A DNA stretch of 64,000 nt, taken from Bacteroidales bacterium. Its GTDB lineage: Bacteria > Bacteroidota > Bacteroidia > Bacteroidales > JAAYJT01. The stretch lies in the NCBI GenBank assembly GCA_014860575.1, contig JACZJK010000016.1, forward strand, positions 124,001 to 188,000. The letters are read 5' to 3'. Shown piece after piece: positions 56,884-64,000 of the stretch (its first letter is position 1; each line of letters starts with the position of its first letter). The notes under the pieces were generated by a model, which searched no databases, had not been told where the DNA came from, and was given only the letters and a program-made list of their open reading frames with translations. Both the position numbers and the translations under genes were made by a program.

Positions 56884-58626
56884 ATGTTACGAACACATAC
56901 CTGCGGAGAACTTAGAATAACTGATGTAGGAACCAAAGTCAGCCTGTGCGGGTGGGTGCAACGTTCCCGCGATTTTGGCGGGATGACCTTTTTAGATCTG
57001 CGCGACCGATACGGAATTACCCAATTGGTTTTCAATATGGAAACCAATGCATCACTTTGTATAAAAGCCCGTGAACTGGGCCGTGAATTTGTGATCACAG
57101 TCAATGGCGTGGTGGCTGAACGCAGCAACAAAAATCCCAAAATGCCTACCGGTGATGTTGAAATCATTGTTGATGCTTTTGAAGTGCTCAACGAGTCAAA
57201 AATTCCTCCTTTCACCATCGAAGACAACACCGATGGCGGTGATGAACTGCGGATGAAATATCGTTACCTCGATTTGCGGCGCAACCTCGTAAAACGCAAC
57301 ATGGAACTTCGTCACCGGATGGCTATTGAAACGCGCAGCTATATGGACAGCCTTAATTTTATTGAAGTTGAAACCCCGGTTCTGATAAAAAGCACTCCTG
57401 AAGGCGCCCGCGATTACGTTGTTCCTTCAAGAGTGAGCCCTGGGGAGTTTTATGCACTTCCCCAATCACCACAAACCTTTAAACAATTGCTGATGGTGGC
57501 CGGGTTCGACCGCTATTTCCAGATTGTGAAATGTTTCCGCGACGAAGACCTGCGTGCCGATAGACAGCCCGAATTCACACAGATAGACTGCGAAATGTCA
57601 TTCGTTACACAGGAAGACATTTTTAACACCTTCGAAGGTTTGGTGATCCACCTTTTTGATAAGGTGAAAAACGTTAAAATTGATAAACTGCCACGTATGA
57701 GCTACGCCGATGCCATGAAAAATTATGGCAGCGATAAACCCGATATCCGTTTCGGGATGACTTTTGTTGAACTTACAGATTTGGTGAAAGGTAAGGATTT
57801 CAAGGTTTTTGATGATGCCGAACTCGTTGTTGGAATCAATGCCAAAGGTTGCGCAGAATATACCCGCAAGCAACTGGACGAACTGACCGATTTTGTTAAA
57901 AAGCCCCAGATTGGAGCCGGTGGTCTGATTTACCTTCGGTACAATACAGATGGATCATTGAAATCTTCCGTTGATAAGTTCTATTCCGCTGATGACTTGA
58001 AAAAATGGGCGGATGCATTTGATGCCAAACCCGGCGACCTTATACTCATTCTGGCAGGAGTAGCAGGAAAAACACTCAAACAACTTAATGAGCTTCGCCT
58101 TGAGATGGGCAACTGCCTTGGCCTTCGTAATCCGGAAGTTTTCATGCCCTTGTGGGTGTATGATTTCCCCTTGCTTGAGTGGGACGAAGGATCGCAACGC
58201 TTTTATGCCATGCACCATCCGTTCACTTCACCCAAACCCGAAGATATTGAGTTGCTTGATTCCAATCCGGGTGCAGTACGTGCCAATGCCTATGATATGG
58301 TTATTAACGGCGTGGAAGTCGGAGGTGGTTCAATACGAATCCACAACAAACCTTTGCAGCAGAAAATGCTGAAACTGCTTGGTTTCTCTGATGAAGATGC
58401 GCAGGCGCAATTCGGTTTCCTGATGAATGCCTTTGAATTTGGCGCCCCACCGCATGGCGGCATCGCCTTTGGTTTCGACAGGCTTTGCTCACTTTTTGGC
58501 GGCAGCGAATCCATCCGCGACTTTATTGCTTTCCCAAAAAACAACGCAGCACGTGATGTGATGATTGATTCACCTTCTCGCATCTCATCAGCACAGCTGG
58601 AAGAGTTGGGGATTAGGATAAAGTAG
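56884..58626 (+). CDS. aspS: Aspartyl-tRNA synthetase
   Basis: AspRS charges tRNA-Asp. The 580-residue length and architecture are bacterial: an OB-fold anticodon-binding domain (1-110, with [18 protein letters not shown]), the class II catalytic core with motif 2 ([14 protein letters not shown]), the inserted GAD domain (about 290-420) and motif 3 ([10 protein letters not shown]). Whether it is discriminating or also charges tRNA-Asn cannot be decided by eye. The start is ATG; it is divergent from the peptidase gene. Confidence 0.97.
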   Translation: MLRTHTCGELRITDVGTKVSLCGWVQRSRDFGGMTFLDLRDRYGITQLVFNMETNASLCIKARELGREFVITVNGVVAERSNKNPKMPTGDVEIIVDAFEVLNESKIPPFTIEDNTDGGDELRMKYRYLDLRRNLVKRNMELRHRMAIETRSYMDSLNFIEVETPVLIKSTPEGARDYVVPSRVSPGEFYALPQSPQTFKQLLMVAGFDRYFQIVKCFRDEDLRADRQPEFTQIDCEMSFVTQEDIFNTFEGLVIHLFDKVKNVKIDKLPRMSYADAMKNYGSDKPDIRFGMTFVELTDLVKGKDFKVFDDAELVVGINAKGCAEYTRKQLDELTDFVKKPQIGAGGLIYLRYNTDGSLKSSVDKFYSADDLKKWADAFDAKPGDLILILAGVAGKTLKQLNELRLEMGNCLGLRNPEVFMPLWVYDFPLLEWDEGSQRFYAMHHPFTSPKPEDIELLDSNPGAVRANAYDMVINGVEVGGGSIRIHNKPLQQKMLKLLGFSDEDAQAQFGFLMNAFEFGAPPHGGIAFGFDRLCSLFGGSESIRDFIAFPKNNAARDVMIDSPSRISSAQLEELGIRIK

Positions 58627-58649
58627 GCAGGAGGCAGCGGCAGCAGGAA

Positions 58650-58686
58650 GGGATCAAAGCCCCGAGGCACGAGGGGATTGAAGCCC
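58650..58686. repeat. 37-bp dispersed palindromic element, copy 2
   Basis: This copy shares 21 identical bases with the element at 29603-29639 and again has outer arms that can pair (GGGATCAAAGCCCC and GGGGATTGAAGCCC). It lies between aspS and the MazE-like gene. Confidence 0.75.
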
Positions 58687-58713
58687 TGGAATTGCACAAT
58701 TATAAAAATAACT

Positions 58714-58908
58714 ATGGAATTACCAGTTATCAAAGTAGGAAACTCAGGCGTGGAAATTGTTGAGATAGAAGATTGCATTGAATTGCGACCCTCAGCAAAA
58801 CCACGTGAAAATTGGGAAGAAGCTTTCAAGCAGATGAATAGGAACAACGACGACACGTTGCTTATTGATGATGTTTTTGCTGATGAAATCTCTAAAGATT
58901 GCTGTTAA
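58714..58908 (+). pseudogene. Truncated MazE/AbrB-like antitoxin, no toxin partner
   Basis: This 64-residue frame starts ELPVIKVGNS and continues EIEDCIELRPSAKPRENWEEAF, then DDTLLIDDVFADE. Both ends match the small AbrB/MazE-type antitoxins found in many bacteria. But about 20-25 residues that normally follow VGNS (the KGIRL segment and its helix) are missing, so the DNA-binding fold is probably broken. No PemK/MazF-type toxin gene follows; the next gene is a U32 protein 14 bases on. It is either a decayed antitoxin or a short protein that now binds something else. It sits directly after a palindromic repeat. Confidence 0.6.
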
Positions 58909-58922
58909 ACCACTCCAACAGC

Positions 58923-60167
58923 ATGAACAACCCAAAGCCCCCCATCGAGATCATGTCCCCAGCCGGTTCTTACGAAAGCCTGATGGCTGCTATTCAGGGA
59001 GGAGCTGATTCGGTGTATTTCGGTGTGGGAACCTTGAATATGCGGGCGCGCTCATCAATGAATTTTACGCTGGAAGATCTGGCACAAATTGCCACTATTT
59101 GCCGAGAGCACATGGTTCGCAGCTACCTTACCGTGAACACGGTGATTTATGATGAGGAAACGGCTTACATGCAAAGTGTGGTGGATGCAGCCAAAGATAA
59201 TGGCATTACGGCCATCATTGCTTCGGATATTGCCGTGATGGAATACGCGCGAAGCAAAGGTGTTGAGATTCACATTTCCACACAGTGCAACATTACCAAC
59301 TTACAGGCTGTGCGGTTTTATTCGCAATATGCTGATGTGATGGTGCTGGCCCGTGAATTAAGCCTGGAGCAAATAACTGCGATCACCAAAAAAATTGAAG
59401 AAGACAATATCCATGGCCCGACGGGAAAAAAAATTGTGATTGAAATCTTTGTGCATGGTGCCATGTGCATGGCGGTTTCCGGGAAATGTTACCTCAGTCA
59501 GGATATGTTCAATAAATCTGCGAACCGTGGCGAGTGCTATCAACCGTGCCGCCGCGAATACCGTATCCGCGATTTTGACGACGAGGTGGATCTGAATATT
59601 GACAACCATTTTATCATGTCGCCCAAAGACATGAAAACCATTGATTTTCTGGATAAAATTGTCGGGGCAGGGGTGAGGGTGCTTAAGATTGAAGGCCGTG
59701 GCCGTGCGCCGGAATATGTGAAAACCGTTACACAATGCTACCGCGAAGCGGCCGATGCGATCCTTGAAAGTAACTTTAATCCTGAAAAAGTTGAACAGTG
59801 GAATCATCGCTTGAACCAGGTTTATAATCGTGGATATTGGGAAGGGTATTATCTAGGCAAGACCCTTCCAGAATGGACGAATGTGTATGGTTCAAAATCA
59901 ACACGAAAAAAAACTTACGTCGGCAAGATCACTAATTATTTTGCGAAAATCGGGATTGCGGAAGTTACCCTGGAAACCGGAGACCTAATAATTGGAGATG
60001 ATTATGTAATCCTTGGTCCAACGACCGGAGTTTATGAAGGCAACATCACTGAAATCAGGGTTGATGAAAAAATAGTCGAAAAAACCTTTAAGGGCGAAAT
60101 TTGTTCCATTCCTGTAAAAGAAACAGTTCGCCGCTCTGACAAACTCTATAAAATCACCGACCGTTGA
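58923..60167 (+). CDS. U32-family protein (YegQ/TrhP-like, tRNA hydroxylation)
   Basis: This 414-residue protein carries the U32 signature EIFVHGAMCMAVSGKCYLS (about residues 172-190). Further conserved cysteines lie in GECYQPCRREY; in this family four cysteines hold an iron-sulfur cluster. YegQ/TrhP members act in prephenate-dependent hydroxylation of U34 in tRNA; others were first described as collagenases. The overall length and C-terminal beta domain fit TrhP. The ATG at 58923 is preferred over a TTG at 58899 that overlaps the upstream frame. Its stop overlaps the start of the PHP gene by one base (TGATG). Confidence 0.88.
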   Translation: MNNPKPPIEIMSPAGSYESLMAAIQGGADSVYFGVGTLNMRARSSMNFTLEDLAQIATICREHMVRSYLTVNTVIYDEETAYMQSVVDAAKDNGITAIIASDIAVMEYARSKGVEIHISTQCNITNLQAVRFYSQYADVMVLARELSLEQITAITKKIEEDNIHGPTGKKIVIEIFVHGAMCMAVSGKCYLSQDMFNKSANRGECYQPCRREYRIRDFDDEVDLNIDNHFIMSPKDMKTIDFLDKIVGAGVRVLKIEGRGRAPEYVKTVTQCYREAADAILESNFNPEKVEQWNHRLNQVYNRGYWEGYYLGKTLPEWTNVYGSKSTRKKTYVGKITNYFAKIGIAEVTLETGDLIIGDDYVILGPTTGVYEGNITEIRVDEKIVEKTFKGEICSIPVKETVRRSDKLYKITDR

Positions 60168-61012
60168 TGCAATGGTTCAACCACCACACCCACTCTACTT
60201 TCTGCGACGGAAGCAAACCACCTGTTGATTATGTTAAAACTGCACTGGAACTGGGTTTTTCCGTTCTTGGTTTTTCGAGCCATGCTCCCCTGCCTTTTGA
60301 CAACACTTTTGCCCTCAGGGATGAAAAAGTGGAGGAATACCGTCAAACCATCCGCTCGCTGAGTTATGAGTATGCCGGCCAACTGGAAATTCACCTCTCA
60401 ATGGAAATTGATTTTATTCCAGGATTGATGGAAGATTTCAGCTATTGGAAGAAGCGCGCCAACCTTGATTATGTGATTGGCGGTGTTCATTTATTGGTTC
60501 CTCCCGGCACCCGGGAATTGTGGTTTATTGACGGCCCCAGGCGCGAAACATACGATCAGGGTTTGAAGAAGTTCTTTGGCGGAGATACACGTAAAGCGGT
60601 TCGCACATATTATGATCAGTTGAACCAGATGGTTGAAAGCCAGGCTCCCGATGTAATTGCTCATATTGACAAGATCAAAATGCACAACAACGAGCGATTT
60701 TTCAGCGTAAACGACAACTGGTATCTGGATATGTTTTTTGAGAACCTTGCGCTGGTGAAGAAAAAGGGATGCATTGTAGAAGTGAATACGCGGGGGCTTT
60801 ACAAAGGCCGCTGCAACGAACTATTCCCGAATCTCACCGCCTTGAAAAGAATTAAAGAATTACAGATTCCGGTTACGCTAAGTTCCGATGCCCATGCACC
60901 GGAAGACCTTTCAAAGGAATTCCCTTATGCACTTGAACTAATTAAAACTGCTGGGATCAAGGAATTGATGGTTTTTAGCTGCGGGAAATGGAAAGCGGAG
61001 GCGATTCAATAA
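60167..61012 (+). CDS. PHP-domain phosphatase, histidinol-phosphatase type
   Basis: This 281-residue protein has the PHP-domain metal motifs: HHTHSTFCDG at the N terminus, SHAPLPFD, MEIDFIPG, GGVHLL, AHIDKIKMHN and SSDAHAPEDL near the C terminus. This pattern fits HisK/HisJ-type histidinol-phosphatases, which act in histidine synthesis, although related members have other phosphoester substrates. No his genes are nearby, and it is translationally coupled to the U32 gene (one-base overlap), so a tRNA-related role is also possible. Cytosolic. Confidence 0.88.
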   Translation: MQWFNHHTHSTFCDGSKPPVDYVKTALELGFSVLGFSSHAPLPFDNTFALRDEKVEEYRQTIRSLSYEYAGQLEIHLSMEIDFIPGLMEDFSYWKKRANLDYVIGGVHLLVPPGTRELWFIDGPRRETYDQGLKKFFGGDTRKAVRTYYDQLNQMVESQAPDVIAHIDKIKMHNNERFFSVNDNWYLDMFFENLALVKKKGCIVEVNTRGLYKGRCNELFPNLTALKRIKELQIPVTLSSDAHAPEDLSKEFPYALELIKTAGIKELMVFSCGKWKAEAIQ

Positions 61013-61015
61013 ATG

Positions 61016-61170
61016 TTGCCACGGATGCACGGATGAATATAAAAACAGTTGCCACGAATGTACGAATTGAAGCCTTGCCACAGATGCACAGATGAATACA
61101 TTGCCACGGATTCACGGATGAAAACATTGCCACGAATTCAGGGATGAAAACATTGCCACGGAACATATCC
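61016..61170. repeat. Degenerate tandem repeat, 26-bp period, about six units
   Basis: Units begin at 61016, 61049, 61075, 61101, 61127 and 61153, each starting TTGCCACRGATNCACGGATG or a close variant. The first unit is 33 bases and the last is partial. Units follow head to tail without spacers, so this is not a CRISPR array. Confidence 0.9.
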
Positions 61171-61276
61171 AACCCTTGGGAAAATTAGCTATGAAGGTTG
61201 AAGACCTACAACTGTATGACCATTGTATGACAATAGTCTAACCACTGAATGACTACTGTATTACTCCAATACTCCA

Positions 61277-61295
61277 GGCTTCGACAAGCTCAGCC
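61277..61295. repeat. Short interspersed palindromic repeat (GGCTTCGACAAGCTCAGCC)
   Basis: This 19-base motif has GGCT/AGCC ends and resembles short interspersed repeats common between genes in many bacterial genomes. Only one copy is in this window. Confidence 0.5.
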
Positions 61296-61356
61296 ACCAA
61301 GTACGCTAACCCTGCAATCTCCCCTTCTCCCCTTCTCCATCTCTCCCCGTCCTGAC

Positions 61357-62343
61357 TTAATAACCCCACTTCAGATACATCGCTCCCCAGGTAAATCCGG
61401 CACCAAAGGTGGCCAGGATGATGTTATCGCCTTTTTTTAGCTGCGATTCCCATTCCCAAAGGCAAAGCGGAAGTGTTGCAGCGGTGGTGTTGCCGAATTT
61501 ATGAATATTGATCATCACCTTGTTTTTGTCAAGCTTCATGCGTTGAGCAGTAGCTTCAATAATGCGCATATTGGCCTGGTGAGGAACCAGCCAATGAAGG
61601 TCGTTGGCGGTCAACCCATTTTTTTCCATCAGTTCAACCGAAACATCAGCCATTTTTGAGACAGCCCATTTAAAAACTGCCTGTCCTTCCTGATAAATAA
61701 AATGTTCACGTGCATTCACTGTTTCATATGAAGCCGGTTTTTCTGAACCGCCAGCCTTTTGATGCAGATGAACCCGGCCTGCACCGTCACTTTGCAAAAT
61801 GCTGTCAATGATGCCATAACCATTTGCACTGGGTTCAAGCATAACAGCGCCGGCGCCATCACCAAAAATCGGACAGGTAGTCCTATCGGTATAATCAACA
61901 ATGGATGACATTTTCTCAGCGCCTACAACAACCACTTTTATATGTGTTCCCGATTCAATGAACTTCGCTGCAGTGGAAAGGGCATATAAAAAGCCGGAGC
62001 AACCGGCATTCAGATCAAAACTAAAGGCGTTTTTTATCTCGCACTTATCGCTGATGATGTTGGCGGTGGCCGGGAATTGCCTGTCGGGTGTTACGGTGGC
62101 GCAAATCAGCATGTCCACTTCCGAGGGGTGGGTTCCGGTTTTTTCAAGCAATTGGTTCACAGCCTTGTGCCCAACTTCCGAAGCGCCAAATTCACCTTTA
62201 ATAATTCGTCGTTCCTTTATCCCGATGCGGGTCATGATCCACTCATCGGTTGTGTCAACCATGTGGCTTAATTCATCATTCGTCAGTACATAATCAGGAA
62301 CATTAGCTCCAATTCCTGTAATGACTGCTCTACTCCTGGTCAT
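61357..62343 (-). CDS. fabH: 3-oxoacyl-ACP synthase III (FabH)
   Basis: FabH starts fatty-acid elongation by condensing acetyl-CoA with malonyl-ACP. The catalytic triad is visible: Cys115 ([11 protein letters not shown]), His255 (VPHQANMR) and Asn285 (KFGNTTAAT). At 328 residues it is normal. It follows plsX by 12 bases in the conserved yceD-rpmF-plsX-fabH order. Confidence 0.97.
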   Translation of the reverse strand: MTRSRAVITGIGANVPDYVLTNDELSHMVDTTDEWIMTRIGIKERRIIKGEFGASEVGHKAVNQLLEKTGTHPSEVDMLICATVTPDRQFPATANIISDKCEIKNAFSFDLNAGCSGFLYALSTAAKFIESGTHIKVVVVGAEKMSSIVDYTDRTTCPIFGDGAGAVMLEPSANGYGIIDSILQSDGAGRVHLHQKAGGSEKPASYETVNAREHFIYQEGQAVFKWAVSKMADVSVELMEKNGLTANDLHWLVPHQANMRIIEATAQRMKLDKNKVMINIHKFGNTTAATLPLCLWEWESQLKKGDNIILATFGAGFTWGAMYLKWGY

Positions 62344-62355
62344 TGACTGTAAATT

Positions 62356-63330
62356 TTAAATATCGTCTGCTGATTTATTGCTCAATGTATGCTTCACCAG
62401 CGCTTCTTTAATTTTTTTGGCGAGCCCTGCTTCATGCACTTCTTTTGCCAGCAGGATCATGTTTTTTATGGCCTTATCATTCGATATCCCATGTCCGACA
62501 ATAACGGTTCCATCAACACCAAGCACAGGGGTTCCACCATAATTTTCATAATTGAAGCGATCGAGATATTCATCCTGAATGCCTCTCTTGACCAAAATGC
62601 GGTAAATGGATTCGGCTTGTTTAAGTACTATGTTTCCTGTGAATCCATCGCATACAATCACATCGGCCTTATCTTTAAAAATATCACGACCTTCGATATT
62701 GCCTGCAAAATTGAAATCTTCGGTATTTTTCATCAACTGATGCGTTGATTGTGCCAGCAGGCTTCCCTTCTTTTCTTCTTCGCCAATATTCAGCAATCCA
62801 ACTCTAGGGTTCGAAATATTGTGAACATACTCTGCATACAATGCACCCAGAATTGCAAACTGGTAGAGCGTTTCGGGTTTCACATCCGGGTTGGTTCCTA
62901 CATCAAGCAGGATATTAAAACCGCCGTTTACTTTAGGAATTATCGCGGTTGTAGTGGGTCGTACAATTCCCTGAATAGTGTTCACAGAATAAATAGCGCC
63001 TACCAACATAGCACCACTGCTTCCTGCGCTGGCGAAAGCGTCAATTTCACCTGATTTCATCATGCGGAAGCCTACAGCAATGCTTGAGTCTGGCTTCTGA
63101 ATCAGCGCTTTGGTGGGTGAGTCGCCCATGCCTATTACCTCAGTGGCATTGATTATGATAAAGTCATCGGGATTAGCATCCAGGGCAACCAATTCATCGT
63201 AAATCAGTTGCTTTTTCCCAATAAGAACAATTTGATCCTTTTTGTCGAGTGTGCGTTGTGCGAGAATAGCGCCTTCAAGCGTTGCTTTAGGAGCGAAATC
63301 GCCGCCCATTACATCAAGTCCGATTTTCAT
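62356..63330 (-). CDS. plsX: Phosphate acyltransferase PlsX
   Basis: PlsX converts acyl-ACP to acyl-phosphate for phospholipid synthesis. It has the N-terminal GLDVMGGDFAPKA motif, GMGDSPTKAL, and the C-terminal GVDGTVIVGHG block. The length of 324 residues is usual. It lies between rpmF and fabH, 103 bases after rpmF. Confidence 0.97.
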   Translation of the reverse strand: MKIGLDVMGGDFAPKATLEGAILAQRTLDKKDQIVLIGKKQLIYDELVALDANPDDFIIINATEVIGMGDSPTKALIQKPDSSIAVGFRMMKSGEIDAFASAGSSGAMLVGAIYSVNTIQGIVRPTTTAIIPKVNGGFNILLDVGTNPDVKPETLYQFAILGALYAEYVHNISNPRVGLLNIGEEEKKGSLLAQSTHQLMKNTEDFNFAGNIEGRDIFKDKADVIVCDGFTGNIVLKQAESIYRILVKRGIQDEYLDRFNYENYGGTPVLGVDGTVIVGHGISNDKAIKNMILLAKEVHEAGLAKKIKEALVKHTLSNKSADDI

Positions 63331-63433
63331 AGAAATTACAATTAGTTAGCAAAGCATTGGTTTGCATCAAATAAAAATCAGCCCTGGAAAATACCGGGGC
63401 CTGCGCTGTTTTCCCTGAAATAACCTGATGGAA

Positions 63434-63619
63434 TTAAGCTGTGGCAGCCTTTTCTATTGTAAGTTTGCCCTTATAATGTCCGCAATCAGAGCAAACCCTG
63501 TGGTACAACACGGGAGCTCCGCAGTTTGAGCAAACAATCAAAGTAGGTGCAACTGCTTTGTAATGTGTTCTTCTTTTATCCCTCCGGGTTGTGGAGGTTT
63601 TCCGTTTTGGATGTGGCAT
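63434..63619 (-). CDS. rpmF: Ribosomal protein L32
   Basis: This 61-residue basic protein has the L32 N terminus (MPHPKRKTSTTRRDKRRTH) and a zinc ribbon formed by Cys30, Cys33, Cys43 and Cys46 (CSNCG ... CSDCG). All four ligands are present, so this is the zinc-bound form. It is 22 bases after the YceD-type gene. Confidence 0.97.
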   Translation of the reverse strand: MPHPKRKTSTTRRDKRRTHYKAVAPTLIVCSNCGAPVLYHRVCSDCGHYKGKLTIEKAATA

Positions 63620-63641
63620 ATCAATTCAAATTTTAACGTAA

Positions 63642-64000
63642 TTACTCTTTCAATTTTTTCAGGGCATCCCAACGTGGGTCTGCTTTTTCAACTGCTTTTA
63701 ATTTCTCCAGTTCTTTCAGGACTTCCGGATCGCAACCGCTGCTGCCATCGTCGTTATCGGGATGCACATGGCGGATGGGAACCGACAGGATGATGTATTC
63801 ATAAATATAATGCCCTACATCGAAGCGTGTTTCGTTTTCCGGGATCACGATCACATCATCACTTTCCTCATGACTCTCGCTGCCGAATTTTACAAAAAGC
63901 TGATAGTTCCCGGCTATTTCAAGTGGGAAAATATCAAGGCAGCGATCACAAACCACTTCAATAGAGCCGGAAACTGAAAAGTCAAGGATCAGCATGCGCT
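63642..64000 (-). CDS. YceD/DUF177-family protein, 5' end beyond the window
   Basis: At least 119 codons of a DUF177 (YceD) protein are present; the frame is open to the window edge, so the N-terminal ~50 residues are missing. The family motif VVCDRCLDIF and the acidic middle segment are seen, as are the conserved DPRWDALKKL residues at the C terminus. DUF177 genes almost always precede rpmF, as here, and have been linked to rRNA and ribosome assembly. An internal ATG at 63995 is not taken as the start. Confidence 0.93.
   Translation of the reverse strand, partial: RMLILDFSVSGSIEVVCDRCLDIFPLEIAGNYQLFVKFGSESHEESDDVIVIPENETRFDVGHYIYEYIILSVPIRHVHPDNDDGSSGCDPEVLKELEKLKAVEKADPRWDALKKLKE

Larger units (their letters stand above)
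61013..61356. other. Intergenic gap between convergent genes, rich in repeats
   Basis: No gene is seen in these 344 bases. They contain a 26-bp tandem repeat (61016-61170), a GGCTTCGACAAGCTCAGCC element and a pyrimidine-rich stretch with CCCTTCTCC units (about 61310-61350). The pyrimidine stretch might help end transcription from either side. Confidence 0.6.

Noticed and set aside
56790-57230. Longer N terminus for the C1B peptidase, overlapping aspS
   Set aside because: The extension is the antisense of aspS and has no signal peptide; the ATG at 56789 explains the product completely.
58714-58908. Functional toxin-antitoxin module
   Set aside because: The antitoxin-like frame is internally truncated and no toxin gene is adjacent; the downstream gene is a U32 protein.
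61016-61170. Possible CRISPR array
   Set aside because: Units are contiguous at 26 bases without unique spacers, and no cas gene is nearby.

Overview
The window is chromosomal DNA from a member of the Bacteroidota, most likely a free-living Bacteroidales-type organism. Three things support this. Five secreted proteins end in type A sorting domains of the type IX secretion system (T9SS). Many genes are preceded by the Bacteroidota -7 promoter box TAnnTTTG. The gene order ftsX / DUF3098 / uppP / truB / queA is typical of the phylum. I found no rRNA, tRNA, CRISPR array, prophage or insertion sequence.

Layout. 0-9 kb: an unknown membrane protein, then three T9SS cargo proteins (two of them paralogues) and an exosortase-family membrane peptidase. 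9-16 kb, minus strand: a coiled-coil membrane protein, a secreted C69 dipeptidase, and an exopolysaccharide export pair (Wza-like lipoprotein, then a Wzc-like tyrosine autokinase with a remarkable Gly-Tyr tail). 16-24 kb: miaB, topA, a ligand-deficient arginase-fold protein, ruvC, and a flippase-like/glycosyltransferase pair. 24-29.5 kb, minus strand: a housekeeping cluster (ftsX, DUF3098, uppP, truB, queA, ispD, CDF transporter). 29.8-32.8 kb: leuS with an unusual AT-rich insertion.

32.8-38.5 kb, minus strand, is the most interesting part. It looks like a complete chaperone-usher-type pilus locus: an abundant subunit, a hairpin terminator, a second subunit, a PapD-like chaperone, a third subunit and a large usher-like outer-membrane protein ending in a peptidoglycan-binding SPOR domain. 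A fourth, divergent subunit lies at 43.1-43.6 kb, beyond a 1317-residue T9SS surface protein. I do not recall a described chaperone-usher pilus in Bacteroidota, whose known pili are the lipoprotein-derived type V (FimA/Mfa) fimbriae.

43.9-56.8 kb: an NtrC-type response regulator that lacks the sigma-54 GAFTGA loop, a 2020-residue alpha-2-macroglobulin-like protein without the thioester motif, a T9SS-exported subtilase and a secreted bleomycin-hydrolase-type peptidase. 56.9-61 kb: aspS, a decayed MazE-like antitoxin, a U32 protein and a PHP phosphatase. 61.3-64 kb, minus strand: the conserved yceD-rpmF-plsX-fabH lipid/ribosome operon, cut by the window end.

Several intergenic gaps hold short repeats: two inverted copies of a ~70-bp imperfect palindrome about 31 kb apart, two copies of a 37-bp palindrome, a 26-bp tandem array and others. 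All assignments come from reading motifs and context; no database search was run.
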